DNA of 64,000 nt from Deinococcus aquaedulcis (GCF_019693445.1 NZ_JAHRBL010000006.1:124001-188000); one strand, 5' to 3'. Counted from the first letter of the stretch, positions 13,434 to 25,539 are shown. A program made the numbers and translations. Notes: a model not told the origin generated them from the letters alone.

Positions 13434-13461
13434 GAGGCTAATCTAGCGCGCTCATGAAGTT
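13426..13461. promoter_or_regulatory. Perfect inverted repeat across the minC start
   Basis: AACTTCATGAG (13426-13436) and CTCATGAAGTT (13451-13461) are perfect 11-base complements with a 14-base spacer. One arm contains the minC ATG; the predicted minC -10 box lies in the spacer. It could be an operator for a dimeric regulator. Confidence 0.45.
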
Positions 13462-13537
13462 ATGGTGCCTGTGCGGCCCCCCACCCGGTGGCGGGGATGG
13501 TGTACCATGAGCTCCATGCTTTTCAAGGAGACCTCCT

Positions 13538-13918
<381 letters not shown>

Positions 13919-13944
13919 GCCGCGCCGCGCCCCGGCGCAGTGCG

Positions 13945-13974
13945 CCCCCACCCCTAGTTGGGTGGGGGTTTATT
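13945..13974 (+). terminator. Intrinsic terminator after the S1-domain gene
   Basis: CCCCCACCC and GGGTGGGGG form a nine-pair GC stem with a six-base loop, followed by TTTATT. Confidence 0.88.
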
Positions 13975-13982
13975 GTTGTGTT

Positions 13983-14248
13983 TTATGGCCCTGGTGGCGG
14001 CGGCGGCTGGGCTGGCGGCGCTGCCTCAAGGGGCCGCCTCAACCGCTGGGCCCCTTGCCATAGCAGGATTCCCAGGGCCAGCACAGCCACACCCACCTCT
14101 GCTCCCAGCAGGGGGTAATTTTGGACGTACCAGACCTGCGGGCGCTGTCCGTCGCCATTGTGCCGATCAGGAGCCCGGCATAGGCCAGCACCGCGCCGGT
14201 GAGCACCAGCGCCGCCGCACACACCTTCAGGAAAATGGAGAGGGCCAT
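13983..14248 (-). pseudogene. Small two-span membrane protein, frameshifted
   Basis: From the ATG at 14248 one frame codes MALSIFLKVCAAALVLTGAV, a membrane segment, continuing to GTMATDSA. The reading then makes sense only in another frame, as QVWYVQNYPLLGAEVGVAVL, a second membrane segment, ending PPPPPGP and TAA at 13983. The whole span of 266 bases is not a multiple of three, so one base is lost or gained near 14130-14145. The intact product would be about 88 residues with two membrane spans. Either a true pseudogene or a base-calling error. Function unknown. Confidence 0.65.
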
Positions 14249-14363
14249 GCGCCCGGCCCTCAAGCCACGTGCAATGGCGTTGCGTCCGGAGCTTCAGTGC
14301 CGCGTAAGGCCAGTGCGGGCGGGCTTTAACCAAGGTGTAACGGGCGCGCGGCACACTGCCCGC

Positions 14364-15683
14364 ATGAACCGCACCCTCTCCATTCTGGCCCTCACCAGTA
14401 CCCTGGCCCTGGGCGCCCTGGTGGGTTACGACATCCGCGACCGCGCATTGGACCGCGCTGCACCGGCAGCCACCACGACCACGTCGCCTTCCGCGTCCAC
14501 CCCGACGGCGGCGACCTCGGGGCAGATGGTCCCTGCCCTGGCGGCCACCCCCGCCAGCGAGGCCCGCGCCCGCACCGAGAGCGAGGCCAACACCGTGCAG
14601 GTGGTCAAGGCCCGGCGCGACGGGCTGGTGTACATCAGCGTGACCGAGAGCGACGAGGGCAGCGCCGAGGCCCAGCTGCGTCAGCGCCTGCAACAGCAGC
14701 TGCCCTTCGATTTCGGACTGCCGGACGGCGGCCCCCGCAGCGGCACGGGCAGCGGCTTTTTCATCACCAAGGGCGGCGACATTATCACCAACAACCATGT
14801 GGTGGAGGGCGCCAGCGAGATCACCATCCGCCTGCACGGCAGCGCCAAGACCTACAAGGCCGAGGTGGTGGCCCGCGCCCCCGACTTCGACCTTGCCCTG
14901 CTCCGCGCCGTGGGGGTGCCTGCGGCGCAGATTAAACCCATTCCGCTGGGAGACAGTGATGCGCTGGACGTGGGCCTCAAGGCCATTGCAATGGGCGCGC
15001 CTTTCGGACTGGATTTCAGCGTCTCGGAAGGCATCATTTCCAGCCTGGAGCGGCAGGTGGCCGTCGGCACCCGCGCGGTGGAACAGAAGGTAATTCAGAC
15101 CGACGCCGCCATCAACCCGGGGAACAGCGGTGGGCCGCTGCTGAACAGTGCCGGGCAGGTGATCGGCGTGAACACCCAGATTCTGACCGGTGGCATTGGT
15201 CAGAGCGCGGGCGTGGGCTTTGCCATTCCGGTGAACACGGTCAAGAAGTTGCTGCCGCAGCTGCAGGCCGGCAAAGGCGGCGAGGACGCCGTGATTCAGA
15301 CGCCCAGCCTGGGTATTGTCCTGGCTGAGCTTGAGGATCTGGGGGAGACCCAGCGCCAGCGTGCACAGTTGCCGGACGCGGGCGCACTGGTCAAGTGCGT
15401 CTACGAGGGCAGCCCCGCCCAGGCCGCCCGTTTGCAGGGTGCCCTGGCCTGCGCCGACCTGAGGCCCTCGTCGGCCCAGGCCGAGCCTACTCCTGACCTG
15501 CAGCGGGCGGACGTGATTACCGCCATTGACGGCCAGCAGGTGACCACCGTGAACGACCTGCGCGCCGCTGTGCTGGGCAAGCAGCCCGGCGACCGCGTGA
15601 CCCTGCAGGTGCAGCGCGCCGGCAAACCGCGCGAGGTGCAGGTGACGCTGAAGGTGTTCCAGTTCCCCACGGCCCAGCAGTAA
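14364..15683 (+). CDS. DegP/HtrA-type trypsin-like serine protease with PDZ domain
   Basis: Envelope quality-control protease of 439 residues. A hydrophobic N-terminal signal/anchor (7-22) is followed by a Thr/Ser/Pro/Ala linker. The protease domain has the triad His145 (NNHVVEG), Asp176 (DFDLALL) and Ser255 (NPGNSGGPLL). The C-terminal PDZ domain (about 300-435) includes ADVITAIDGQQVTTVNDLR and contains two cysteines not usual in the family (KCVYEG and LACADLR). CACACT ends six bases before the ATG. The gene is divergent from the frameshifted membrane protein. Confidence 0.93.
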   Translation: MNRTLSILALTSTLALGALVGYDIRDRALDRAAPAATTTTSPSASTPTAATSGQMVPALAATPASEARARTESEANTVQVVKARRDGLVYISVTESDEGSAEAQLRQRLQQQLPFDFGLPDGGPRSGTGSGFFITKGGDIITNNHVVEGASEITIRLHGSAKTYKAEVVARAPDFDLALLRAVGVPAAQIKPIPLGDSDALDVGLKAIAMGAPFGLDFSVSEGIISSLERQVAVGTRAVEQKVIQTDAAINPGNSGGPLLNSAGQVIGVNTQILTGGIGQSAGVGFAIPVNTVKKLLPQLQAGKGGEDAVIQTPSLGIVLAELEDLGETQRQRAQLPDAGALVKCVYEGSPAQAARLQGALACADLRPSSAQAEPTPDLQRADVITAIDGQQVTTVNDLRAAVLGKQPGDRVTLQVQRAGKPREVQVTLKVFQFPTAQQ

Positions 15684-15733
15684 GGAGAGAAGAGAGAGCG
15701 GCGAGGTCACTGGCCCAGCCGCCTTTTCCTGCT

Positions 15734-16015
15734 TTAGCTGAACAGGGGGCCCAGGTCGGTCATGACGCCCGTGGGTTCGGCGGGGCCAAAGGCGTAGCTG
15801 CCAAACACCCCTAGAAAGTCGTCGTGGCTGAGGGTGCGCGTCTGGCCGCTGGGGCCGGTGGCCTGCACCTGCTCGCCCCGGGCGGTCAGGTGGTAGGTAC
15901 CCAGTTCGCGCACGGTGGCTTTTTTGCCGCGCCCGGCGCGCAGCAGGGCAGTCACGCGGTATTCGCAGCCGCCCCGGACAGTCAGAAAGTGCAGCAGATC
16001 GGGCGCGCTTTGCAT
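15734..16015 (-). CDS. Unknown small protein, 93 aa
   Basis: Not recognised. A compact, mostly beta-rich sequence: MQSAPDLLHFLTVRGGCEYR, then GKKATVRELGTYHLTARGEQ, ending FGPAEPTGVMTDLGPLFS. No signal peptide. I chose the ATG at 16015; TATGCT lies eleven bases upstream. The frame stays open upstream to a TTG near 16087 with no ribosome-binding site. It is convergent with the HtrA gene. Confidence 0.6.
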   Translation of the reverse strand: MQSAPDLLHFLTVRGGCEYRVTALLRAGRGKKATVRELGTYHLTARGEQVQATGPSGQTRTLSHDDFLGVFGSYAFGPAEPTGVMTDLGPLFS

Positions 16016-16474
16016 CGGCGGGGGCCAGCATAGCACCTGCTCTTTTGGGGAGGTCGGTACCGATGGGGGCGGCCCTGGGTCTGTCAATTGCCGCCCTCAA
16101 CGTCTATACCCCGGAACCGCCGGGTCAACTTCAGGCCTCGAAACCCCCTTGGCCCGTGACCGTTCTGGCCGGCGCGGGCTCAGCGGTCCTTTTACACGGA
16201 CTCCGATTGAACCGTTTCTGTTAACGATTCACTCGGGCCGGACGGACTCGCAGAGCTGCGGAGCACAGAAGGAGAAAAAGCGGGCTTTCGGGCGTGGCGT
16301 GGGCCATCCGATTCTGTTCGGGATTGCAGACGTTAGAGCGGTTGACCAAAGAACTCCCTCACCCTTCGCGGCGCGAGGCCCTCTCTGCAGCGCAGCTCTT
16401 CGAGTCCCACGAGGGGAGAGGGTCGAGAACCAACATCATCTTGATGTCAACTGCTCTAGATGACGGCATCCGTC
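16016..16474. other. Non-coding interval with a family D repeat
   Basis: Contains family D copy 2 (16195-16330). The rest shows GC-rich spacer and a weak CCCTC/GAGGG inverted pair around 16350-16425, but no convincing gene or terminator. Confidence 0.55.
16195..16330 (+). repeat. Dispersed intergenic repeat, family D copy 2
   Basis: Ordered words ACGATTCACT, GGACTCGCAGAGC at 16244-16256, purine-rich GGAGAA, TTCGGGCGT and CGGGATT match copy 1 at 10085-10220 along the full length, with about the same spacing. Confidence 0.6.
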
Positions 16475-17278
16475 CTACGCCACGACGGTGCCCTCGCCGT
16501 TCAGCGCGGCGGTGACAGGTTGCCCGGCGCGTGCATCCCCGAAAATCACCCGGCGCACGCCGCCCTGCACCGCCTCGGCGGCGCCCAGCACTTTCTTCTT
16601 CATGCGGTCCTGGGCAAATTCCAGATACGCCTCTACATTCGCCGCCGGAATCTCGCGGATCAGGCTGCTCTCGTCCGGGTAGGCGCGCAGCAGGCCCGGC
16701 ACGTTGGACAGCAGCAGCAGCGCCTCGGCCTTCAGGGCCACGGCCAGGGCGGCGGCGGCGCGGTCACCGTCCACGTTGATCGCCACGCCTTCGTAGGAAC
16801 TGGCGGGCGGGGTCAGCACCGGCAGGTAGCCTGCCGAGAGCAGCAGCTCCAGCAGCGCCGTGTTCACCCGCTCCACCGTGCCGGTGTGGTCGCCGCGCAG
16901 CACCTTCACCTTGCCGTTCTCCACGGCGCGCACGCTGTCCTTGTGGCGGCCCTCGAAAATCCGGCCGTCCAGGCCCGAGAGGCCAACGGCGTTCACGCCC
17001 AGCCGCTGCAGCCTTTCCACGATCCCCTTGTTCATTTTGCCGCAGTACACCATCTCGAAAATTTCCAGCGTCTGGCGGTCAGTAAAGCGTGACGTATAGC
17101 CGCTGGGGCTGGTCACGAAGCGGGGCGGGTGCCCCAGGGCCTCGGCCACGCGGTTGGTTTCGCCGCTGCCGCCGTGCACCAGAATCAGGCGCTCGCCCGC
17201 CTTCCAGCGGGCCGCCATATCGGTACACACCGCGTCGTAATCAATGCCCGCACTGCCGCCCACCTTCACCACAATCAT
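16475..17278 (-). CDS. lysZ: [LysW]-aminoadipate / acetylglutamate kinase family protein
   Basis: An amino-acid kinase of 267 residues that phosphorylates the side-chain carboxyl of an N-modified aminoadipate or glutamate. Motifs: VVKVGGSAGID at the N-terminus, LVHGGSGETN for substrate and phosphate, and VAINVDGDRAAAALA. The MVYCGKMNKGIVERL stretch and the TSRFTD context fit the LysW-carrier branch (LysZ) known in Thermus and Deinococcus better than classical ArgB; this assignment is from family knowledge. TAACAT lies seven bases before the ATG at 17278, favouring that start over the in-frame ATG at 17287. No other lysine-pathway genes are adjacent. Confidence 0.85.
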   Translation of the reverse strand: MIVVKVGGSAGIDYDAVCTDMAARWKAGERLILVHGGSGETNRVAEALGHPPRFVTSPSGYTSRFTDRQTLEIFEMVYCGKMNKGIVERLQRLGVNAVGLSGLDGRIFEGRHKDSVRAVENGKVKVLRGDHTGTVERVNTALLELLLSAGYLPVLTPPASSYEGVAINVDGDRAAAALAVALKAEALLLLSNVPGLLRAYPDESSLIREIPAANVEAYLEFAQDRMKKKVLGAAEAVQGGVRRVIFGDARAGQPVTAALNGEGTVVA

Positions 17279-17352
17279 GCGCGCCATGTTAACGGATGAA
17301 AGAAAGGAGGGTCAAACGTTTTTCAATTGAAAGGGGCGGTAGGGGTGTGGGC

Positions 17353-17661
17353 TCAGCGGCCCAGGAGTTGCAGCGCGATCATGCCCACCCAGCCCAGCAA
17401 CCACAGGGCCAGCAGACGCCGGTACACGCGCTGGTACGTCGCCTTGCGCGTCTTGTGCCGGAACACCAGCTGCGCCAGTCCCGAGCCCAGGGCCCCGCCC
17501 CAGGCTTCCAGGCGGTGCAATCCGGCTTCGGGGGTGCGGCGGCGCCCGCCCTGGGCCCGCCTCTTGTCCTGCCACACCGCCACGAAGGCGGCCAGCCCCC
17601 ACAGCAGTTGCCAGACCACGAACAGCCGGAAGGCCAGCGCCAGGACGTCCGGCAGGGTCAC
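17353..17661 (-). CDS. DUF1294 family membrane protein
   Basis: A 102-residue protein with two hydrophobic helices (about 8-25 and 85-100) separated by a basic loop carrying the DUF1294 signatures WQDKRRAQGGRRRTPE and LFRHKTRK-like LVFRHKTRKATY. Family function is unknown. The GTG at 17661 starts one base after the ispH stop, so it is probably translated from the ispH message. Confidence 0.85.
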   Translation of the reverse strand: MTLPDVLALAFRLFVVWQLLWGLAAFVAVWQDKRRAQGGRRRTPEAGLHRLEAWGGALGSGLAQLVFRHKTRKATYQRVYRRLLALWLLGWVGMIALQLLGR

Positions 17662-17662
17662 G

Positions 17663-18658
17663 TTATTGCAGGGTGCGCGGCAGCGCCTGGGTGGGCGCGA
17701 TCTTCTTGGGCTCGCGGAACTCGATGTTCTCCCACTCGCCCTCTTCAATCACCTGCAGCGCCGGGTTCAGCGCCTGGAAGTGGGCCACCACCGCCTGCAC
17801 CAGATCGTCGGGCGTGCTGGCGGCACTGGTAATACCAATGGAGCGCACGCCGCTCAGGTCCAGCCCCGCAAGGTCGGCGGCGGTCTCCAGACGCTCGGCG
17901 CGGCCACAGGTGTCAGCAGCCAGTTCCAGCAGGCGCATGCCGTTGCTGGAATGCGTGCTGGTGAGCACCAGAAACAGGTCCACGTGCGGCGCAATGGCCT
18001 TGACCGCGTCCTGGCGGTTCTTGGTGGCGTAGCACAGGTCCTCGCTGGGGGGCACCACCAGCCTGGGAAAGCGCGCCTTCAGAATCTCCACGGTGCGCCG
18101 GGTGTCGTCCACGCTGAGGGTGGTCTGGGTGAGCACCACCAGCCGTTCGGGGTCGGGCACCTGCACGGTGTGGGGGTCGTGCAGCCCTTCGCCGCTCTTG
18201 CCCAGCACGCCCACCAGAATGGTCTGTTCGGGCGCCTCGCCGCGCGTGCCGATCACTTCCTGGTGGCGGGCGCTGTCGCCGATCAGCAGAATCATGTAGC
18301 CCTCGCGGGCGTACTTCTTGGCCTCGGTGTGTACCTTGGTCACCAGGGGACAGGTGGCGTCAATGGTGCTCAGGCCCAGGGCGCGCGCCCGCTCGCGCAC
18401 GGCGGGGCTGATGCCGTGGGCGCTGAACACCACAGTGTCGCCGCCGTCCGGCAGGGCGTCGATGTCGTTCAGGTCTTCCACGAAATGCACGCCGTGGCGC
18501 TGTTGTAGCCGCTCCACGACTGTGTGGTTGTGCACAATAGAGTGGTACACCGTGACCGGCTTGTCTTCGCTCTGCGCGGCTTTTTCCACCGCCTGAATCG
18601 CCATGACCACCCCCGCGCAAAAGCCCCGGGGCTTGGCCAGATGCAGCCGCTCAACCAC
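17663..18658 (-). CDS. ispH: 4-hydroxy-3-methylbut-2-enyl diphosphate reductase
   Basis: Last enzyme of the MEP isoprenoid pathway, an iron-sulfur protein making IPP and DMAPP. 331 residues. The three cluster cysteines are at 14 (PRGFCAGV), 103 (DATCPLV) and 209 (EDLCYAT), with the catalytic region HSIVHN and SAHGISP. The frame is open further upstream, but homologues begin shortly before [11 protein letters not shown], so I use the GTG at 18658. A 17-codon upstream frame (18651-18704), placed six bases after a TACACT box, ends across this GTG. The DUF1294 gene follows directly. Confidence 0.93.
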   Translation of the reverse strand: MVERLHLAKPRGFCAGVVMAIQAVEKAAQSEDKPVTVYHSIVHNHTVVERLQQRHGVHFVEDLNDIDALPDGGDTVVFSAHGISPAVRERARALGLSTIDATCPLVTKVHTEAKKYAREGYMILLIGDSARHQEVIGTRGEAPEQTILVGVLGKSGEGLHDPHTVQVPDPERLVVLTQTTLSVDDTRRTVEILKARFPRLVVPPSEDLCYATKNRQDAVKAIAPHVDLFLVLTSTHSSNGMRLLELAADTCGRAERLETAADLAGLDLSGVRSIGITSAASTPDDLVQAVVAHFQALNPALQVIEEGEWENIEFREPKKIAPTQALPRTLQ

Positions 18659-18704
18659 GGCGGACCCCGTGGGAACGGAACTGGGAATGAGGGGCAGCCA
18701 ACAT
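18651..18704 (-). CDS. Candidate 17-aa upstream leader peptide of ispH
   Basis: ATG at 18704 lies six bases after TACACT, the expected position for a leaderless start. The frame codes [17 protein letters not shown] and stops with TGA inside the first codons of ispH (GTGGTTGAG). The overlap suggests ribosomes finishing the leader could re-initiate on ispH. Existence as a translated peptide is inferred. Confidence 0.35.
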   Translation of the reverse strand: MLAAPHSQFRSHGVRRG

Positions 18705-18790
18705 GGGCCACAGTGTAGTGCCCGGCCGCGCCCCACACCGTGCGCTGCGGCCCCAGTTCAGCAGGGGGTGCCAGTTCAGGGCGCCATGAT

Positions 18791-20245
18791 TCAGGGTCGG
18801 CGCAGCCAGCGCTCCAGGGGCACGGGGGCACTGCTGCTACGCCAGATGGCCTCGAAGCTCGCCTCCTGCTCGGCCACGGCGGCGGGGTCGCTGGTTGCCA
18901 GCGCCGCCTCGGCCAGCCCCAGGGTGCCCCAGGCGCTGAAATGGAAGTTCATGCTGCCCACCACCACCATCTGGCGGTCCACGGTCAGCGCCTTGGTGTG
19001 CATGGCAAAGTCCACGTAGTGCGCCTCAAAGCGCTCGTCGGGGATGCCGCGCCGCCGCATCTCGCGGCGCAGCAGCGCCACGCCCGTGCGGTTGGCTGGG
19101 GCCCCCACGCCGTAGTTCACGGCCAGCAGCCGTACCTGCACGCCCCGCTCCAGGGCCGCCAGCACCGCCCCGAAATACACCGGCAGGTCCTCGAACGCGC
19201 AGCCTTCGGGGTGCAGGTAGCCGTACCAGCACGCCAGCCCCGGGCTGAAGTCGGCCTGCATGAGGTCAATGCTGCGCTGGGCGGCGCCCAGCAGGGCCAG
19301 ATGCGCGTCGTCGGCCAGCCCCTCACCCCCGGGGCGGCGGTAGAGCAGCCACGCGCGCGCCTGGCCGGCTGGCTGGGCCAGGGCAGCGGCCGGGGGGTGG
19401 CTGGGTGCGGGGGCAGGGCCCAGGGTGCAGGCCGCCGCCACCTCTTCGGGCGCCACCTGGGGCGGGCACTGCAGGGCCTCGCTGCGGCGCCACAGGTCGT
19501 CAAAGGCCGCCACACCCGCCTGCGCCACCGGACCGCGCAGCCGCAGGCCCAGGTCGTGCAGGTTGCGCCCGCCGGGCTGCGCGGCGGGCAGGTGCCACAC
19601 CGTGAAGTTGAACCCGGCCGCCGTGACGTCCTCGCCATCAATCACATGCAGCTTGACGTGGCTGTGCGGAAAGGAAGCGTAGTTCAGCAGGGTCACGGTC
19701 CAGCCCCGCGCGGGATCGGCGAACGGCACCCCGGCGGCGCGCAGGTCGCGGGCCAGGGTCAGCAGCGGCTGGGGGGGACCGGGCGGGCCCAGCTGGGGCA
19801 CGCCGCCCAGCAGCAGGCGCACCGTCAGGCCGTCCGGGTAGGCGCCGGGCGTGGCCTGCAGGCGGCGGTACAGCGCCCCCACCGCCTGCGCCAGCGTCCA
19901 GCCGGGGCGGCCCTCGCCGCCCTGCCACTCCATGCTGGTCAGCAGCACCTCGCGCCGCGCGCCCTCAACCTGCCGGGCAATCTGGCTGAAGGCGTCTTCC
20001 GGGGTGTCCAGGTCCTGCGGGGTGCGCAGGTAACCCACAAACGCGTTGCCGCACGACACGTCGCTGCCGCCCCGGGCACGCACCACGTTCCACACCGCCC
20101 GCTCCAGGGGCGCGGCCGGCGGCGGGCAGGCGTCCTGGGGCCAGTTCACCACCACCGGCGGGCGGGCAGGCCCCAGCGCCGGGGACACGGCCCCGGCCCA
20201 GGCTGCCAAGGCCCATACCCCCATCACTGCCCACCACCGCTTCAT
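18791..20245 (-). CDS. Secreted phospholipase D-like protein
   Basis: A 484-residue protein with an N-terminal signal peptide (MKRWWAVMGVWALAAWAGAV). Two HKD catalytic motifs of the PLD superfamily: the first at His196-Lys198-Asp203 (SHVKLHVIDGEDVTAAGFN), the second in AMHTKALTVDRQMVVVGSMN. Active PLD enzymes combine the two motifs to cut phosphodiesters through a phospho-histidine. The substrate (phospholipid, nucleic acid or other) cannot be read from sequence. Exported location and unusual cysteines (CGNAF, CWYGYLHPEGC) suggest disulfides. Confidence 0.87.
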   Translation of the reverse strand: MKRWWAVMGVWALAAWAGAVSPALGPARPPVVVNWPQDACPPPAAPLERAVWNVVRARGGSDVSCGNAFVGYLRTPQDLDTPEDAFSQIARQVEGARREVLLTSMEWQGGEGRPGWTLAQAVGALYRRLQATPGAYPDGLTVRLLLGGVPQLGPPGPPQPLLTLARDLRAAGVPFADPARGWTVTLLNYASFPHSHVKLHVIDGEDVTAAGFNFTVWHLPAAQPGGRNLHDLGLRLRGPVAQAGVAAFDDLWRRSEALQCPPQVAPEEVAAACTLGPAPAPSHPPAAALAQPAGQARAWLLYRRPGGEGLADDAHLALLGAAQRSIDLMQADFSPGLACWYGYLHPEGCAFEDLPVYFGAVLAALERGVQVRLLAVNYGVGAPANRTGVALLRREMRRRGIPDERFEAHYVDFAMHTKALTVDRQMVVVGSMNFHFSAWGTLGLAEAALATSDPAAVAEQEASFEAIWRSSSAPVPLERWLRRP

Positions 20246-20548
20246 GCGCCGCGCAGCCTAGAGCATTTGCGCGTGCCCGTGCGCCGCAACTGCAGCCAGA
20301 GGCGTGGACTGGCGCAGAACAGCCTGGGGGACAAGGGGAGAGGGAAAGACGAAGCTCGGGTCAGCCGAAGGCGAGGGGTGAGCAGAGCGAACAAGAGAAA
20401 AAACGGAACCAGGGCGACGGACAGCAGAGTCGTCCCCTTCCCGACCGGCTTTGGCATTGGAGGAGCCCCTTAGAAGCCGCTGGGCCGGGCGGTGAAAGGC
20501 AAGGGCCGCCAGGGGAAATCTCTGGCGGCCCTGGGCTCCACGCTGCGG
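20246..20548. other. Intergenic interval with one hairpin
   Basis: Between the PLD-like start and the PlsY-AAR stop. Apart from the terminator-like hairpin at 20502-20532 I see purine-rich spacer but no convincing gene. Confidence 0.5.
20502..20532 (-). terminator. Terminator-like hairpin after the PlsY-AAR gene
   Basis: AGGGCCGCCAG and CTGGCGGCCCT form a perfect 11-pair stem with a nine-base loop, seventeen bases past the stop of the reverse-strand gene. The trailing T-run is weak (TTGCCTTT). Confidence 0.65.
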
Positions 20549-22222
<1,674 letters not shown>

Positions 22223-22228
22223 TTCGAC

Positions 22229-22234
22229 ATTGTA
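22229..22234 (-). promoter_or_regulatory. -10 box of the PlsY-AAR gene
   Basis: TACAAT on the reverse strand, six bases before the ATG at 22222, the spacing of leaderless Deinococcus messages. Confidence 0.6.
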
Positions 22235-22461
22235 GGGGAGGGGGAAGTGGGTGGTGGGGAGTAGTCAGTGGTGGAACCGAGCAGGCCCCGGCACAAGGAG
22301 CCTGCACCAATAGGTGTGGCCTCTTGTGCCGCCCATCACCGACCCTCAGGTAGGGCCGAAAAGGGCCACCGGCACGCTGGACTCAACCCCGTAGGGGGAA
22401 GGTCCTCCTGCGCTCTGCAGGCTCTAGCCCCACGCCCTACTTCCCACTTCCCACTGACCCC
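22235..22461. repeat. Interval flanked by inverted family C repeats
   Basis: GGGGAAGTGGGTGGTGGGG-type words (22235-22262) and the inverse CTTCCCACTTCCCACTG (22440-22456) flank about 175 bases with internal structure, including a hairpin at 22289-22331 and a GGCC-GAAAAG-GGCC stem-loop near 22350. It lies between the DUF4388 and PlsY-AAR genes and is not coding. It looks like a complete mobile or structured element rather than plain spacer. Confidence 0.5.
22289..22331. repeat. Hairpin inside the family C interval
   Basis: GGCACAAG and CTTGTGCC close a long imperfect stem (inner pairs GCACC with GGTGT) around an AATA loop. No T-run follows in either direction, so it is not a simple terminator. 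Confidence 0.45.
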
Positions 22462-23178
22462 TTACCCCTCGCCGGGTTTCAGATGCTGCGTTTCCCACAC
22501 CAGATCGCGCAGCACCCAGCCGCTGCCGGGAAAGCGCAGGCCCAGGCGCAGTTCGCCCAGCAGGTAGTCGCGTACGTCGGCCAGGGGGGTGCCCTGGTCC
22601 ACGGCGTCGGCCAGGGTGCGCTCGCCGTCCAGCAGGCGGGCCACCGGATGCAGGGCGGCGCGCTGCTTGGTGGGCTGCAGCTTCAGGCGCTGCCACTCGA
22701 AGCGGCCCCGGGGCTCCAGCACGCCCTCGCGCACATTCTGGGCCACGGTCTGGGCCACCTGAAACAGCGGCATCTCCGCGCTGATGGCCGCCGAGCGCAC
22801 CGAGCGGCCCCCTGGCACATCAAACAGCGGCACGCGGCCCTCAAAGACCTGACTGGGGCTGCCGATCACCTGACACACCTGAATCCACTCGTCACTCAGG
22901 CGGGCCCAGTCGGTGGAAAAGTGGCCGTAGGGCCCCAGCGGCGCGCCGGTCACCGCGCGGGGCGAGAACATGAACATGCCGGCGTCCACCAGCAGGGGGC
23001 AGGCCTGAATGGCCTCGGTGCCCAGCCAGTCCAGAATGCCCCCCGACACGATCTCGCCGCCCACAAAAGCCACGGTGAAGGGCACGTCCGTCTGAACCTC
23101 CAGCACCCCGGTCTGACGGGTTGTGTGAATCAGCTCGAGTACACCCAGAAGCGGAACGTCGCTCAGAAGCCCTTGCAT
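22462..23178 (-). CDS. DUF4388 domain protein
   Basis: 238 residues. The N-terminus MQGLLSDVPLLGVLELIHTT followed by TGVLEVQTDVPFTVAFVGGE is the DUF4388 signature (a small beta-rich domain common in Deinococcus-Thermus and Myxococcota and often linked with signalling). The C-terminal half is helical with no recognised domain. The ATG at 23178 is chosen over a GTG four codons upstream. It is downstream of nnr on the same strand with a 59-base gap. Confidence 0.8.
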   Translation of the reverse strand: MQGLLSDVPLLGVLELIHTTRQTGVLEVQTDVPFTVAFVGGEIVSGGILDWLGTEAIQACPLLVDAGMFMFSPRAVTGAPLGPYGHFSTDWARLSDEWIQVCQVIGSPSQVFEGRVPLFDVPGGRSVRSAAISAEMPLFQVAQTVAQNVREGVLEPRGRFEWQRLKLQPTKQRAALHPVARLLDGERTLADAVDQGTPLADVRDYLLGELRLGLRFPGSGWVLRDLVWETQHLKPGEG

Positions 23179-23237
23179 GGATGAGCGCACGGTACCATCT
23201 TTCGGTCAGCCCCGCGCTCCTGCACCTGAAGGGTGGG

Positions 23238-24731
<1,494 letters not shown>

Positions 24732-24732
24732 C

Positions 24733-25539
24733 TCAGCCGCCGCGCAGGGCGAGGTACACGATCAGGCCCAGGCCCGCCAGCAGCCCCCAGCGGAGGTTAC
24801 GCAGCGCCGGGCTGGCGGCGAAGCGCTCTTTCATCTCGGCGTCGGTGTCGTCCTTGGAGCGTTTCATGGCAAGGCGCTGGCCCCGGCGAATGCTGCGCAC
24901 GCCCTCGGCCACCTTGCCCTGGCGGCGCAGGGCCACGCCCAGGTTGTGGTGCCCGCCGTCGTAGTCGGGGTTGAGGCGCAGCACCTCGCGGTAGACGGCT
25001 TCGGCCTCGGCAAAGCGCCCGGCTTCCATGTCCAGGTTGCCCAGGTTGGTCAGGGCGCGGTAGTGGCCGGGGTCGGCCACGCGGGCCTCGTCCAGCACGC
25101 GCCGGGCGTCGTCGGCCTCGCCGCGCACCGCGTGCAGCACGCCCTGCATGTTCAGGGCCTCGGCCCGGGTCAGGGGCTGCGCCAGCGCCCCCAGGAGCCG
25201 CTCTTGCAGCGCCGCCGGGTCCGTTTCCTTCTGGCTGCCCTCCAGCGCATTCAGCGCCGCCAGCACCTCGTCGGGCGGCACCTGCGCGCGCAGCCCGGCC
25301 AGCAGCGGCTCGCCCCCGGCGTCCTCCAGGGCCCGCCGGTAGTCGCCCAGGGCCCGCCGGGCCGAGGGGTAGCGCCGGGCGCGCACGGCGTCCTGCACCC
25401 CGTCCAGCGCCCCCAGGGCCTCCTGCACCGCCGCCGTCTCGCCCGCCAGCCGCGCCGTGATGGCCGCGCGGCGCCAGTCGCCTGTCGCCACCAGTTCCCG
25501 GACCGGGGGCAGCGCCGGGGTTTCTGGCGGCCCACTCAT
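24733..25539 (-). CDS. TPR protein with C-terminal membrane anchor
   Basis: 268 residues. Helical repeats run from about 100 to 215, with classic TPR units LTNLGNLDMEAGRFAEAEAV and HHNLGVALRRQGKVAEGVRS. A charged stretch (RSKDDTDAEMKERF) precedes a single C-terminal membrane helix WGLLAGLGLIVYLAL, so the repeats probably face the cytoplasm as a membrane-tethered scaffold. The ATG at 25539 overlaps the TGA of a 20-codon upstream frame. First gene of the group with nnr. Confidence 0.82.
   Translation of the reverse strand: MSGPPETPALPPVRELVATGDWRRAAITARLAGETAAVQEALGALDGVQDAVRARRYPSARRALGDYRRALEDAGGEPLLAGLRAQVPPDEVLAALNALEGSQKETDPAALQERLLGALAQPLTRAEALNMQGVLHAVRGEADDARRVLDEARVADPGHYRALTNLGNLDMEAGRFAEAEAVYREVLRLNPDYDGGHHNLGVALRRQGKVAEGVRSIRRGQRLAMKRSKDDTDAEMKERFAASPALRNLRWGLLAGLGLIVYLALRGG

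Noticed and set aside
13983..16100. 705-codon reverse-strand frame
   Set aside because: Most of it is antisense to the HtrA gene. Only its last part, joined to another frame, makes sense as the small membrane pseudogene.
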